Position numbers and translations under genes: made by a program. Shown one piece after another: positions 18,458 to 28,554 of a stretch of 64,000 nt of DNA. This stretch comes from Shewanella schlegeliana. GTDB taxonomy: Bacteria > Pseudomonadota > Gammaproteobacteria > Enterobacterales > Shewanellaceae. The number at the start of each line of letters is the position of its first letter. The stretch's first letter is position 1. The notes under the pieces are model-generated. The model was not told the origin of the DNA. It worked only from the letters and a program-made list of their open reading frames with translations, and searched no databases. The stretch covers positions 364,078 to 428,077 of the forward strand of contig NZ_JAESVD010000004.1 of assembly GCF_016765635.1 (NCBI RefSeq), written 5' to 3'.

Positions 18458-19390
18458 CTATTCCAACACGATACGACGCTGATTTGCCGACGCCTTTGCC
18501 CAAGCAAGCACCTGTGCCTCACCACTTCGGTGAGCAGTAACGGGTTTTGCGTGGTAGAGTTCATGCCAGCGCTCGGTGATCACCTCAGGAGTGCACTCTT
18601 CGGCTTTAAACCGCCTAGGATTAAACTCGACTAAGGCCGCATGACTAATTCCGCCAGCCGCCGCGAGCAAGTGTTCACCCGATGGGCTTTTAGAGCTACA
18701 CAGGTACAACATAGTGGCGGTAACGGTTGTTTTGGTAAAAAGTGGCCTAACTGTTGGGGCTAAATGATCTGCGGTCATTGATGTGACAGCATGGGGAATA
18801 ATACTGTTAACTTTAATCCCGTGCTCTGCGCCCTCATGGTGAAGGCTGTTAACGAGGCCCATCACTGCCATCTTGCTGGCACTAAAGCTGGTCTCGTACA
18901 TATCGCCATAGATGGAGCTAGCACTGCTCATCACGATCCGACCATAGCTCTGGCGCTTCATCAAGGGCCAAACGGCCTTAGTCATGTAAAAAGTACCGTT
19001 GAGATCCACATCCAGATGATGCTTCCAACTCGAGGCACTCATCTGCTCAAATGGACAGGGCTTATGAATACCCGCATTATTAATTAAAATATCGACTCGG
19101 CCCCAACTTTGCACCAGATCATCAACCATCGCATTGATGTCATCAACACTGGTGACGTCCAGGATGTAGGACTTAAACTCCCCTCCTAAGGCATTTATTG
19201 CAGCGCCACAGGCTTGCAGGCCAGAATCGGGTTCTATGTTTGTCATGCTGGAGCTAACATCCTTTGTTTGACTCGTTTCATTATCCACCAAAACGACCCT
19301 TGCTCCTCGCTCAGCTAAGGCGATTGCATAGGCTCTACCTAAGCCTGATGCCGCGCCTGTCACTACTGCGACTTGTCCCTCAAAACGCAT
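18458..19390 (-). CDS. SDR-family protein lacking the catalytic tyrosine
   Basis: A 310-residue SDR with an extra ~60-residue C-terminus. The cofactor half is standard (VVTGAASGLGRAYAIALAERGARVVLVD, INNAG, DVDLNGTF), closest in style to the multifunctional 17-beta-HSD4/FabG-like group. In the active-site motif Ser156 and Lys173 are present but the Tyr is Phe169 (TSFSASK; the codon is TTT). That predicts impaired or altered redox chemistry unless Tyr165, four residues earlier, substitutes. AGGGG is nine bases before the ATG. It is transcribed toward tesB with 79 bp between. Confidence 0.8.
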   Translation of the reverse strand: MRFEGQVAVVTGAASGLGRAYAIALAERGARVVLVDNETSQTKDVSSSMTNIEPDSGLQACGAAINALGGEFKSYILDVTSVDDINAMVDDLVQSWGRVDILINNAGIHKPCPFEQMSASSWKHHLDVDLNGTFYMTKAVWPLMKRQSYGRIVMSSASSIYGDMYETSFSASKMAVMGLVNSLHHEGAEHGIKVNSIIPHAVTSMTADHLAPTVRPLFTKTTVTATMLYLCSSKSPSGEHLLAAAGGISHAALVEFNPRRFKAEECTPEVITERWHELYHAKPVTAHRSGEAQVLAWAKASANQRRIVLE

Positions 19391-19727
19391 AGTTTTTGAC
19401 CCCTAAGCAAATTCGTTCAATACAAATGTAGTCGTTAACTGCTAATACAGCAGTTTCGAATCTAAAGCGAAAACAATCGCTCATATTCTGGGTTCACTTT
19501 AGAGGTGTAATATTGCATACACTCCTGCCTAACAGTTGTGCGCTAGTTCAAACTTATTCAATAAGCCAAACTGAAAAATAGTAATGCTTAGCAAAGTGTT
19601 AAGCTAACCACTTTTGCTGCTATAAAATCCACTTTTTAGAAGTTGTTAAATTTGCTATGCTATGCCAACTTTTTTTACCTTTATGTCTGTTTTCTCTGAC
19701 GTAAACCTCTGTAAGTAAATATAAACC
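19391..19727. other. divergent intergenic region, SDR gene / menA
   Basis: 337 bases with no believable gene: the short frames here lack ribosome sites and domains. It must hold both promoters; I cannot pick out a defined operator. Confidence 0.5.
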
Positions 19728-20618
19728 ATGAATCCTTGGATACTTGCCATCCGCCCTCGCACCTTGCCCGCGGCGATTGGACCACTGCTGGTCGGTAACG
19801 TACTCGCACTGCAACTTGAGCAGTTCAGCCTATTCATCGCGGCTGTTTCAATGCTCTGTGCCCTGCTACTGCAAATTGCCGTAAACCTAGCTAATGATTA
19901 TTTTGACTTTAAAAGTGGTGTCGATACCGAAGAACGCCTAGGGCCTGTTCGTGTCACCCAAAGTGGTATGTTAAGTCCAACAGCAGTGCGTAACGCCATG
20001 ATCTTATGTCTAGTGTTAGCCCTGCTTGTCGGCTCGTTCCTTATCTATCATGGTGGTCTACCTATCGCCTTTTTAGCCTTGGCTGCGGTTCTTGGCGCCT
20101 TAGGTTATAGCGGCGGCCCATACCCACTCGCCTCTCACGGCCTTGGCGAAGTGGCTGCATTCGTGTTCTTCGGCCTTGTGGCGGTTGTGGGAAGTTATTT
20201 TTTACAAGCGGGTGAAACCGCAACCAGTGCTTGGTTGCTAGGCTGTGCTATCGGCTTTTTGAATGCAGCAATTATGCTAGTGAATAACACCCGTGATATG
20301 GAAACAGACATCAAAGCTGGGAAAAAGACACTAGCGGTTCGTATGGGGTTAGAGCAATCGCGTATTTTCTACCAAAGCTTTGTGTTCCTTCCGTTTGCCA
20401 TCATCATTGCTGGTTTCTTTATGGGTGCACTACCTGGTCTGCCGGTGCTTTTGGCTGGACTCGCATTTATTATGGCAAGAAAGTTAAGCCGTGATTTTAA
20501 TGAGGTAACAGGCGTAGCTCTCAACCCATTACTTGGTCGCACCGCTAAGCTGACCATGATTTTCAGCGCGCTGTTCAGCCTTGGTCTGCTTATCGATACC
20601 TATCTGTTAGTGTCCTAG
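19728..20618 (+). CDS. menA: 1,4-dihydroxy-2-naphthoate polyprenyltransferase
   Basis: Integral membrane enzyme that prenylates 1,4-dihydroxy-2-naphthoate to demethylmenaquinone. The 296 residues form about eight to nine membrane helices. The first Asp-rich motif is NLANDYFDFKSGVDTEERLG with the following VRVTQSG; the second is NNTRDMETDIKAGKKTLAVRMG. Both bind Mg-diphosphate. Menaquinone is the quinone used by Shewanella's anaerobic respiration, including DMSO and nitrite reduction encoded later in the window. Monocistronic with its own terminator. Confidence 0.95.
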   Translation: MNPWILAIRPRTLPAAIGPLLVGNVLALQLEQFSLFIAAVSMLCALLLQIAVNLANDYFDFKSGVDTEERLGPVRVTQSGMLSPTAVRNAMILCLVLALLVGSFLIYHGGLPIAFLALAAVLGALGYSGGPYPLASHGLGEVAAFVFFGLVAVVGSYFLQAGETATSAWLLGCAIGFLNAAIMLVNNTRDMETDIKAGKKTLAVRMGLEQSRIFYQSFVFLPFAIIIAGFFMGALPGLPVLLAGLAFIMARKLSRDFNEVTGVALNPLLGRTAKLTMIFSALFSLGLLIDTYLLVS

Positions 20619-20646
20619 TCTTGCCACTTGCTAAACTCTAACAAGC

Positions 20647-20678
20647 AAAAAAGCCTATCAAAATTGATAGGCTTTTTT
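20647..20678. terminator. terminator after menA
   Basis: A 14-bp perfect stem AAAAAAGCCTATCA / TGATAGGCTTTTTT with a four-base loop, 29 bases after menA. It is symmetric and could also stop gnd transcripts, which end on the opposite strand at 20806. Confidence 0.92.
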
Positions 20679-20805
20679 GTTTTCGGGTATTGTCCTGTGC
20701 ATCTCGTTTTGAGTGCCTATTTTTAAATAATAATCTTGAAATAAGACTCTTGAGATAAATAGCCTTGAGATAAATAGACAATACACATCAGCTAGCAGGG
20801 GTCGG

Positions 20806-22341
20806 CTACACCTTGTTTAAGCTGCGATCGCCGCTCCAGTTCAGGTGATACTTCTCACCTACAGGCTTATCTATGCGCTCAAAGGTATGGGCGCCAAAAT
20901 AGTCTCGCTGCCCTTGTAGTAAACTCGCTGGCAAGGTTTTACAGCGATAACTGTCGTAATAAGCCAAAGCCGAACTGATACAGGGTGCAGGTATACCACT
21001 CAGAACCGCTTGCGAGACAGCCACTCGCCAATCTTGCTGCTTTTCAGACAAAGCTTTAGCAAAAGTATCGGCCATCAGCAGGTTTTCAAGTTCACCATCT
21101 TGCTGATAAGCCTGAGTAATCGACTGCAGAAATTTCGCGCGAATAATACAGCCTGCGCGCCAGATCTTAGCTATCTCGGCAAAATCTAACTGCCAGCCTT
21201 GCTCTTTAGCTTGCATCGTCATGAGCTGAAAACCTTGGGCGTAACAAGACACTTTGGCACAATAGAGTGCACTTTCCAGCTGTTCGATAAAAGCTTGTTT
21301 ATCGATACTGACTAGGTTCTTAGTCGGCCCTAATAACCGCTGACTTAGCTGCTGACGCTGAGTCTTTTGAGTACTGAGCGCTCTAGCATATACCGCTTCA
21401 GCAATGGTAGGAGCAGGACAACCTATTTGCAGACTGCTTACTGCCGTCCAAAGACCCGTGCCCTTCTGCCCCGCCTTATCAAGAATCATCTCCACTAACG
21501 GCGCCCCCGTTAATGGATCGGCCTGTTTAAGGATATCGGCACTGATCTCCATTAGGTAACTATTCAAACTGCCTTTGTTCCAGCGTTCAAATACCTCCCC
21601 GACTTCACTGGCCGTTAAGCCTAAACCTTGAGTCAATAGCTGGTACGCCTCGCAGATAAGTTGCATATCGGCATATTCGATACCGTTATGCACCATCTTA
21701 ACGTAATGGCCAGAACCCGCTGGGCCAATATAGGTGGTGCAAGGCTCGCCCTCTTTCACCGGGTTGCCCGGCTCGAAACGTTCGATAGGTAGACCCGTTT
21801 TAGCATCAACTTTAGCTGCGATCGCTTGCCAGATTGGTTCAATTCTATTCCAGGCTTTTAAGCTACCACTAGGCATCAAAGATGGACCAAAACGAGCACC
21901 GACTTCACCACCAGAGACCGCGCAGCTAAAGAAAAGGAAATCATTAGCGTAGCGCTGCTCGCGCTCAACCGTATCGGTCCATAAACTGTTGCCAGTATCA
22001 ATCACGATATCATCACTGTCGATCCCGGCTTCAATCAGCGACTGACACACCCCATCAACGGGAGCACCTGCGGGGACAGAAAGAAGTAATACACGCGGTT
22101 TTTCTAATTTAGATAACATTTCAGAAAAATTGTTACAGCCTTCTATTCGTGGCTCAGTTATCTTTTTTAAGTATCGCTTACGTTCTAGTTCTTCTTGCAG
22201 AACAGTGTCTTGTACCTTGAGTTCATCAAGATCGAATGCTGCTACACGATATTGATTGTCGGCTATATTAAGTGCAAGGTTCTTACCCATTACACCTAAG
22301 CCAATAACGCCGATATCGTAAAGATTTGATTGGTTATTCAT
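20806..22341 (-). CDS. gnd: 6-phosphogluconate dehydrogenase, decarboxylating
   Basis: Oxidative decarboxylation of 6-phosphogluconate to ribulose 5-phosphate with NADP. 511 residues: N-terminal dinucleotide fold (IGVIGLGVMGKNLALN, residues 12-26), DTGNSLWTDT, CAVSGGEVGARFGPSLMPSG, and the catalytic stretch GSGHYVKMVHNGIEYADMQL with the Lys and Glu of the family; MILDKAGQKGTGLWT and the C-terminal YFGAHTFERID follow. It is some 40 residues longer than the enterobacterial enzyme, mostly through small insertions. GGAAG is eight bases before the ATG. Confidence 0.95.
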   Translation of the reverse strand: MNNQSNLYDIGVIGLGVMGKNLALNIADNQYRVAAFDLDELKVQDTVLQEELERKRYLKKITEPRIEGCNNFSEMLSKLEKPRVLLLSVPAGAPVDGVCQSLIEAGIDSDDIVIDTGNSLWTDTVEREQRYANDFLFFSCAVSGGEVGARFGPSLMPSGSLKAWNRIEPIWQAIAAKVDAKTGLPIERFEPGNPVKEGEPCTTYIGPAGSGHYVKMVHNGIEYADMQLICEAYQLLTQGLGLTASEVGEVFERWNKGSLNSYLMEISADILKQADPLTGAPLVEMILDKAGQKGTGLWTAVSSLQIGCPAPTIAEAVYARALSTQKTQRQQLSQRLLGPTKNLVSIDKQAFIEQLESALYCAKVSCYAQGFQLMTMQAKEQGWQLDFAEIAKIWRAGCIIRAKFLQSITQAYQQDGELENLLMADTFAKALSEKQQDWRVAVSQAVLSGIPAPCISSALAYYDSYRCKTLPASLLQGQRDYFGAHTFERIDKPVGEKYHLNWSGDRSLNKV

Positions 22342-22670
22342 GTAGATTTCTTCCGTAGGTCACAGAGAATTACCCGTCTATTATTTTATATAGGCAACAA
22401 TAACTGGTGCTGCTTATTGGGATGACAGGTTTAATTTTGTTAGTGATTATACAGACTTTGGTAACTTAATTACTAGAAAAAGCCAAATGAGTTAACAATT
22501 AGCTATTAATAATGAACAATAAATTTAGTTCAAAAACAAAAAAGCTGAAACCTAAGCTTCAGCTTTTTCTCTACGCTTGCAGTTATATCAATCGGTATGG
22601 CTCTTTGATAGAAATAGCCCTTCAACAAGCATGCTCCCCCTGACGGCATAAATCTCTACCTTTGCTTTTG
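22342..22670. other. intergenic region upstream of gnd
   Basis: Presumed gnd promoter region plus the terminator at 22539-22568. No gene is visible. Confidence 0.5.
22539..22568 (-). terminator. terminator hairpin downstream of the acyl-CoA synthetase gene
   Basis: AAAAAGCTGAA pairs with TTCAGCTTTTT around an eight-base loop. Both genes around it are on the minus strand, so it ends the upstream acyl-CoA synthetase transcript, about 260 bases beyond that gene's stop and beyond the degenerate repeat. Confidence 0.85.
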
Positions 22671-22822
22671 CAGCTTGTATCGTCTCAGCTTCCCTCGTCC
22701 CTAGGACCTATTTTTCCTAGAACCTGGCTTTGGTTTTCCTGCTTATACCGTCTCAGCTTTGCTTTTCCTGCCTGTATCGTCTTAGCTTTCCTCGTTCCTA
22801 GAACCTGCTTTTCCTAGGACCT
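22671..22822. repeat. degenerate tandem repeat containing CCTAGAACCT words
   Basis: About 150 bases directly after the acyl-CoA synthetase stop consist of two to three diverged copies of a unit containing TGTATCGTCT(C/T)AGCTT, then CCTCGT(T/C)CCTAG(A/G)ACCT and TTTTCCTAG. CCTAGAACCT is the reverse complement of the AGGTTCTAGG word in the 32.5-kb array, so relative to the upstream gene both lie in the same orientation. No reading frame. Confidence 0.7.
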
Positions 22823-22825
22823 TCT

Positions 22826-24730
22826 TCAAACATGCGCATCGGCATAGCCCATACGGGTTAAGGTGTTACGTACGATATCGAGTGTGGCAGGATCTTCGAT
22901 GGTTGCTGGCACCTTGTAGCTTTGATTGTCGGCGATATTGCGCATGGTACCGCGCAAAATTTTGCCGCTTCGTGTTTTAGGCAGCTTCTGCACCGCGCTT
23001 ACCAGCCTGAAAGATGCCACCGGCCCTATCTCTTGACGTACTAAGCTCATCAGCTCGCTGTTAAGTTCATCATCACTTAAGTTAGCGCCTTTCTTCAATA
23101 CCACCAGCCCTAAAGGCACTTGCCCCTTAAGTACGTCTTTAACGCCAATTACCGCAGCTTCAGCAACTGCCTCATGTTGGCAGAGCACCTCTTCAAAACG
23201 ACCTGTTGAGAGTCTGTGCCCCGCCACATTAATAATGTCATCGATGCGACTCATAATATAAAGATAACCATCTTCATCCTTATAGCCTGCATCACCCGTC
23301 AGGTAATACCCGGGATACATAGAAAGGTAGCTATCTTGAAAACGCTGCTCATTTTGCCAAAGGGTGGTTAATGTTCCCGGTGGCAATGGCAATTTAATCA
23401 CCACATTGCCGGACTCGTTAGGCTCGACTTCATCTCCCATGACATCGACTACATCAATTTGATAACCGGGCACCGCTAAAGCGGGCGAACCCGCTTTGAC
23501 CACAACCGGAGCATATCCCATCAAATTAGCCGCCACTGGCCAGCCCGTTTCTGTCTGCCACCAGTGATCGATAACTGGCTTTTGTAGCTTGTCTTCAGCC
23601 CAGTGCAAAGTGTCGGGATCGCAGCGCTCACCAGCCAAGAACACGTTCTTTAGGCAAGCGAGGTCAACATTCTGTAAATAGTCACCATCGGGATCATCAC
23701 GCTTAATTGCACGTATGGCCGTAGGGGCTGTGAAGAAACTCTTCACCCTATATTTAGCAATGGTGCGCCAAAATGCCCCGGGATCAGGTGTGCCAACAGG
23801 CTTGCCTTCATACAGAATACTGGTCGCACCCACCAGCAATGGGCCATAAACGATATAGGAGTGCCCCACCACCCAACCAACATCTGATGCCGCCCAAAAT
23901 GTATCTCCAGCATTAATGTCATAGATATGCTTCATCGACCAAGCGAGTGCCACCGCATGACCGCCGTTATCACGCACCACCCCTTTAGGCTGACCCGTGG
24001 TTCCCGAGGTATACAGCACATAGAGTGGATCGGTAGCATCGACGGGCAGGCAATCGATATTAGGCGCTGTAGCCATTGCCGACTGCCAGTCATAATCACG
24101 TTCAGGCTGTAACTTAGCCTCTAACTGACTCCTGTTTAATATTAAGCAGCGATCCACCTTATGAGTCGCTTGCTCAAGCGCATCATCGAGCAAAGGCTTG
24201 TAAGCGATAACGCCTGAAGGCTCGATGCCACAAGAGGCGGAAAGCACAAGCTTAGGTTTAGCATCGTTAATGCGGGTGGCTAGCTCATTTGCCGCAAAAC
24301 CACCAAATACCACAGAGTGAATCGCGCCAATACGCGCACAGGCCAACATAGCAAATGCTGTTTCCGGCACCATTGGCATATAGATCACCACCCTGTCACC
24401 TTTCTTTACTCCGACGGAGTCCATGTAGCCTGCGAGCCTACTCACTTGCGCTTGCAGCTCACGATAGGAGATCCCGTACTCACTCTCGGTAACGGGGCTA
24501 ACGTATTGCAAAGCGATTTGATCGCCACGTCCGGCTTCAACATGCCTGTCTACGGCGTTATAACAGGTGTTCATTTTGCCGCCTTTAAACCAATGGTAAA
24601 AAGGCGCTTCACTGTCATCTAAGACCTTATCCCATGACGAGCACCAATCAATTTTGCTTGCCGCCTCGGCCCAAAAGCTTTCGGGTTGAGCGATGGATTT
24701 GGCATGTAGCTGCTTATTTTTATCGATCAC
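22826..24730 (-). CDS. prpE: propionyl-CoA synthetase-like acyl-CoA ligase
   Basis: AMP-forming ligase, probably activating propionate or another short acid. About 634 residues. Seen: FWAEAASKIDW opening, IYMPMVPETAFAMLACARIGAIHSVVFGGFA, the P-loop YTSGTTGQPKGVVRDNGGHAVAL, ASDVGWVVGHSYIVYGPLL, WWQTETGWP, YYLTGDAG and the C-terminal catalytic lysine region LPKTRSGKILRGT. The 'RDNGGHAVAL' variant is the PrpE/ACSS3 type rather than Acs. I chose the GTG at 24730 because GGAG is eight bases upstream and it aligns the N-terminus with PrpE length; a GTG at 24793 would add 21 residues. Divergent from liuR, so likely in the same catabolic regulon. Confidence 0.85.
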   Translation of the reverse strand: MIDKNKQLHAKSIAQPESFWAEAASKIDWCSSWDKVLDDSEAPFYHWFKGGKMNTCYNAVDRHVEAGRGDQIALQYVSPVTESEYGISYRELQAQVSRLAGYMDSVGVKKGDRVVIYMPMVPETAFAMLACARIGAIHSVVFGGFAANELATRINDAKPKLVLSASCGIEPSGVIAYKPLLDDALEQATHKVDRCLILNRSQLEAKLQPERDYDWQSAMATAPNIDCLPVDATDPLYVLYTSGTTGQPKGVVRDNGGHAVALAWSMKHIYDINAGDTFWAASDVGWVVGHSYIVYGPLLVGATSILYEGKPVGTPDPGAFWRTIAKYRVKSFFTAPTAIRAIKRDDPDGDYLQNVDLACLKNVFLAGERCDPDTLHWAEDKLQKPVIDHWWQTETGWPVAANLMGYAPVVVKAGSPALAVPGYQIDVVDVMGDEVEPNESGNVVIKLPLPPGTLTTLWQNEQRFQDSYLSMYPGYYLTGDAGYKDEDGYLYIMSRIDDIINVAGHRLSTGRFEEVLCQHEAVAEAAVIGVKDVLKGQVPLGLVVLKKGANLSDDELNSELMSLVRQEIGPVASFRLVSAVQKLPKTRSGKILRGTMRNIADNQSYKVPATIEDPATLDIVRNTLTRMGYADAHV

Positions 24731-25017
24731 AATGCTGACTCCATTTGCTAAAACTCTGCCTAACAGCCCTAAATACGAGCATATTTTGTTCACTTCTTTC
24801 TTAAGCGCATTATGCTACCGCGCACAAAAAATCCCCATTAGACCTTAGAATAGGTAGCAAGCTGTGATTAATCTGCAGAGCTAACACTGAAGCCAAATGA
24901 GTTAACTAATTGTTTTAAAGGAATATAGATAGAGCAAGCCTCTTTATTGCCCTAGCTGAATTGGCCCTAGTGGCAAGCGCGATTGACATAAAAGTCATTA
25001 TCGGCGAGGGCTGCAAA

Positions 25018-25040
25018 CTTTACCTTTACGTAAACTTCAT
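25018..25040. promoter_or_regulatory. candidate LiuR operator/promoter at liuR
   Basis: TTTACGTAAA (25025-25034) is a perfect 10-base palindrome in the context CTTTACCTTTACGTAAACTT, located 46-55 bases before the liuR start and within the divergent region with the acyl-CoA ligase gene. MerR-family regulators typically bind a palindrome inside the promoter spacer. Autoregulation is inferred. Confidence 0.6.
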
Positions 25041-25079
25041 ATATCGTGCAGTAAATGTGAACAATTTTGGTGTTTTTTG

Positions 25080-25478
25080 ATGGTAGAGAATCAACTCCCA
25101 CAGACGACATACTCAATCAGTGATCTCTCTAAAGAGTTTGATATCACGACTCGAAGTATTCGTTTCTATGAAGACCAGGGGCTTTTAAAACCTAAGCGCC
25201 GTGGCCAAACACGTATATACAGCCTTAAAGACAGAGTCAGGCTCAAGCTTATTCTGCGTGGCAAGCGTTTAGGCTTTTCACTGGCCGAAACAAGGCGCTT
25301 ATTCGAGCTTTACGATGCCGATAAGAACAGTAGTAGCCAACTGCACACCATGCTTGAGCTAGTCGAAGAGAAAAAGGTATCGCTTCAGCAACAGATGGAT
25401 GACATCAAGGTCGTGCTGATGGAGCTTAACTCGGCGGAGCAGCAATGCCGCGATGCGTTAGCCAACAATGCACAATAG
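25080..25478 (+). CDS. liuR: MerR-family transcriptional regulator of leucine/isovalerate catabolism
   Basis: A 132-residue MerR-type regulator: winged-helix N-terminus YSISDLSKEFDITTRSIRFYEDQGLLKPKRRGQTRIYS, second helix-turn region LKLILRGKRLGFSLAETRRLFELYD, then a dimerisation coiled coil (about residues 85-125). There is no cysteine-rich metal site, as expected for an acyl-CoA-type responder. The only Cys is near the C-terminus. It sits 149 bp before liuA, the classical LiuR arrangement. The ATG at 25080 is preferred over the adjacent TTG. Confidence 0.92.
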   Translation: MVENQLPQTTYSISDLSKEFDITTRSIRFYEDQGLLKPKRRGQTRIYSLKDRVRLKLILRGKRLGFSLAETRRLFELYDADKNSSSQLHTMLELVEEKKVSLQQQMDDIKVVLMELNSAEQQCRDALANNAQ

Positions 25479-25627
25479 AGCACTGCACAATAAAACATCT
25501 CCCCAGCAATAAGGTTAAGCACTGATTTAAAAAGTAGAACTTAGACAGATAATTAAACGGACTTCCCAAGTATCACGGCAAAGATCGCTGAACTTGAATA
25601 CAAATAAAATTGACAGGACACAAGCAG

Positions 25628-26797
25628 ATGACTCAACTCTACAGCTCTCTAAACTTCGGCCTCGGTGAAGAGGTCGATATGTTACGCGATGCGGTTCAAA
25701 GCTTCGCCGCCAACGAAATCGCGCCTATCGCCGCAAAAACCGATCTCGATAATGCCTTTCCCAACGAACTCTGGCCGGTACTTGGTGACATGGGGCTGCT
25801 GGGCGTAACGGTTTCAGAGGAGTATGGTGGAGCCGATATGGGCTACCTTGCCCATGTGGTCGCCATGGAGGAGATCTCACGAGCTTCGGCGTCCATAGGT
25901 CTAAGTTATGGCGCCCACTCTAATCTGTGTGTTAACCAAATCAACCGCAACGGTAACAGTGAGCAAAAAGCCAAATACTTACCAAAGCTTATCAGTGGCG
26001 AGCACATTGGCGCACTTGCCATGAGTGAGCCTAATGCGGGCTCAGATGTGGTATCGATGAAGTTGCACGCTCGTAAAGAGGGCGACAGATACATACTCAA
26101 CGGCAACAAGATGTGGATCACCAACGGGCCTGACGCTCACACCTATGTGATTTACGCCAAAACCGATCTCGATAAGGGTGCCCACGGCATTACTGCATTT
26201 ATTGTTGAGCGCGGTTCTAAAGGCTTTAGTACAGCTCAGAAGCTCGACAAGCTAGGTATGCGTGGCTCCAACACCTGTGAGCTGGTGTTTGAAGATTGCG
26301 AAGTACCAGAAGAGAACATTCTTGGCGGCCTCAACAATGGTGTAAAGGTGTTGATGAGTGGCCTAGATTACGAGCGTGTCGTGCTCTCAGGTGGCCCACT
26401 TGGGATCATGACCGCCTGTATGGATATCGTCGTCCCTTATATTCATGAGCGTGAGCAGTTTGGTAAATCTATCGGTCAATTCCAGCTCGTACAGGGCAAG
26501 CTTGCTGACATGTATACTGGCATGAACGCTGCTAAATCTTATATCTACAACGTGGCTAAATCTTGTGACCGTGGGGAAACCACCCGTAAAGATGCAGCCG
26601 GCGCCATCCTCTATTCAGCTGAACTTGCCACCAAGATGGCTCTCGATGCGATTCAACTTCTTGGCGGTAACGGTTATGTCAACGAATACGCCACAGGCCG
26701 ACTACTGCGTGATGCCAAACTCTATGAAATTGGTGCTGGCACATCTGAAATTCGCCGCATGCTGATTGGCCGCGAGCTGTTTAACGAATCAAAGTAA
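25628..26797 (+). CDS. liuA: isovaleryl-CoA dehydrogenase
   Basis: First liu step: isovaleryl-CoA to 3-methylcrotonyl-CoA with FAD and ETF. 389 residues. [32 protein letters not shown] and [25 protein letters not shown] are acyl-CoA dehydrogenase blocks. The C-terminal position that carries the catalytic Glu in most family members is Gly here ([12 protein letters not shown]), while [14 protein letters not shown] supplies the Glu used by isovaleryl-CoA dehydrogenases; this supports the specific call. AGGA stands nine bases before the ATG at 25628; a TTG at 25610 is rejected. First gene of liuABCDE. Confidence 0.95.
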   Translation: MTQLYSSLNFGLGEEVDMLRDAVQSFAANEIAPIAAKTDLDNAFPNELWPVLGDMGLLGVTVSEEYGGADMGYLAHVVAMEEISRASASIGLSYGAHSNLCVNQINRNGNSEQKAKYLPKLISGEHIGALAMSEPNAGSDVVSMKLHARKEGDRYILNGNKMWITNGPDAHTYVIYAKTDLDKGAHGITAFIVERGSKGFSTAQKLDKLGMRGSNTCELVFEDCEVPEENILGGLNNGVKVLMSGLDYERVVLSGGPLGIMTACMDIVVPYIHEREQFGKSIGQFQLVQGKLADMYTGMNAAKSYIYNVAKSCDRGETTRKDAAGAILYSAELATKMALDAIQLLGGNGYVNEYATGRLLRDAKLYEIGAGTSEIRRMLIGRELFNESK

Positions 26798-26889
26798 AGC
26801 CTATACCCGTCTCTCAGGGTTATAAGCAATGCATAAAGGCGGCCCGCCATTAGCCGCCTCACTCTGACCGCTTCAAAAGGATTGAAATT

Positions 26890-28497
26890 GTGACGCAACT
26901 AAGCAGCCGTATTAATGCACGTAGCGATGAGTTTAAAGCTAAATTTGATGACATGGCTACCGTGGTTCAAGACTTAAAATTAAAATTACATCAGATTGAA
27001 CAAGGCGGCGGAGAAGTTGCTCGTAACCGTCATCTTTCAAGGGGCAAGTTGCTGCCACGCCAGCGTGTCGAAAAGCTACTTGATCCCGGCTCACCTTTTC
27101 TTGAAATTTCACAGTTTGCCGCCTTCGAGTTGTATGAAGATGTAGTACCCGCAGCAGGTGTTATCGCCGGCATTGGTCGTGTCAGTGGCGTCGAATGCAT
27201 GATTATCGCTAACGATGCCACGGTAAAAGGCGGTACCTACTACCCGGTTACCGTTAAAAAGCATCTACGCGCTCAAGATATTGCCAGCCGTTGCCACCTG
27301 CCCTGTATCTATTTGGTGGACTCTGGCGGCGCAAACCTACCTCGCCAAGATGAAGTCTTCCCCGATAGAGATCATTTTGGTCGCATCTTCTATAACCAGG
27401 CGCAGATGTCTGCCAAAGGTATCCCACAGATTGCCGTAGTAATGGGGCTTTGCACCGCAGGTGGCGCGTATGTACCAGCGATGGCCGATGAGTCGATTAT
27501 CGTAAAAGAGCAAGGCACCATCTTCTTAGCGGGTCCGCCATTGGTCAAAGCTGCAACCGGTGAAGAGGTCACAGCTGAGGAGCTCGGCGGCGCCGAGGTG
27601 CACACCAAAATTTCCGGCGTAGCCGATCATATGGCGCAAAATGATGAGCACGCACTAGAGCTTGCCCGCAAAGCCGTGACACGCCTTAATCACCAAAAAG
27701 AGATTCGCGCTCAACTTAGCCCTGTAAAACCACCAAAATTTGATATCAACGAGCTTTACGGCATTGTGGGCACCGACCTTAAAAAACCGTTCGATGTGAA
27801 AGAGGTGATTGCCCGCCTAGTCGATGACTCTGATTTCGATGAGTTTAAAGCTAACTACGGTAACACCTTGGTGTGTGGCTTTGCCCGTATTCATGGCTAT
27901 CCCGTTGGGATTGTGGCCAACAATGGTATTTTGTTCTCTGAATCGGCGCAAAAAGGCGCTCACTTCATCGAGCTGTGCTGCCAACGCAAAATCCCACTAC
28001 TGTTCCTACAAAATATCACCGGCTTTATGGTTGGTAAAAAGTACGAACATGAAGGCATAGCCAAACACGGCGCTAAGATGGTAACGGCTGTTTCTTGTGC
28101 CAATGTACCTAAGTTCACCGTGATTATTGGCGGCAGTTATGGCGCAGGTAACTATGGTATGTGCGGCCGCGCATTCGAGCCCACTATGATGTGGATGTGG
28201 CCCAATGCCCGCATTTCTGTGATGGGCGGAGAGCAAGCTGCTGGTGTATTGGCGACAGTTAAGCGCGATGGCTTAGCTCGCAAAGGCATAGAGTGGTCAG
28301 CGGATGAGGAGCAGGATTTCCGTCAGCCGATTGTCGATAAGTATGAGCAGGAGGGACACCCCTACCACGCCAGCGCCCGGTTATGGGATGACGGCATTAT
28401 CGATCCGGCTCAAACTCGTGACGTTGTTGGTTTAGCGCTATCTGCCGCGCTGAACGCCCCGATTGAAGAGACTAAGTTTGGTGTATTCCGAATGTGA
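26890..28497 (+). CDS. liuB: 3-methylcrotonyl-CoA carboxylase, carboxyltransferase (beta) subunit
   Basis: Transfers the carboxyl group from carboxybiotin to 3-methylcrotonyl-CoA. 535 residues with the acyl-CoA carboxylase beta fold: [102 protein letters not shown] and [15 protein letters not shown]. The AYVPAMAD and GRAFEP pattern is typical of MCC rather than propionyl-CoA carboxylase. Starts with GTG; AAGGA is eight bases upstream. Partner of LiuD. Confidence 0.95.
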   Translation: MTQLSSRINARSDEFKAKFDDMATVVQDLKLKLHQIEQGGGEVARNRHLSRGKLLPRQRVEKLLDPGSPFLEISQFAAFELYEDVVPAAGVIAGIGRVSGVECMIIANDATVKGGTYYPVTVKKHLRAQDIASRCHLPCIYLVDSGGANLPRQDEVFPDRDHFGRIFYNQAQMSAKGIPQIAVVMGLCTAGGAYVPAMADESIIVKEQGTIFLAGPPLVKAATGEEVTAEELGGAEVHTKISGVADHMAQNDEHALELARKAVTRLNHQKEIRAQLSPVKPPKFDINELYGIVGTDLKKPFDVKEVIARLVDDSDFDEFKANYGNTLVCGFARIHGYPVGIVANNGILFSESAQKGAHFIELCCQRKIPLLFLQNITGFMVGKKYEHEGIAKHGAKMVTAVSCANVPKFTVIIGGSYGAGNYGMCGRAFEPTMMWMWPNARISVMGGEQAAGVLATVKRDGLARKGIEWSADEEQDFRQPIVDKYEQEGHPYHASARLWDDGIIDPAQTRDVVGLALSAALNAPIEETKFGVFRM

Positions 28498-28554
28498 TGC
28501 CTAAAGGCATTAAAAATGGAACATCGACTTAGATAACACAATGGATCGACAACA

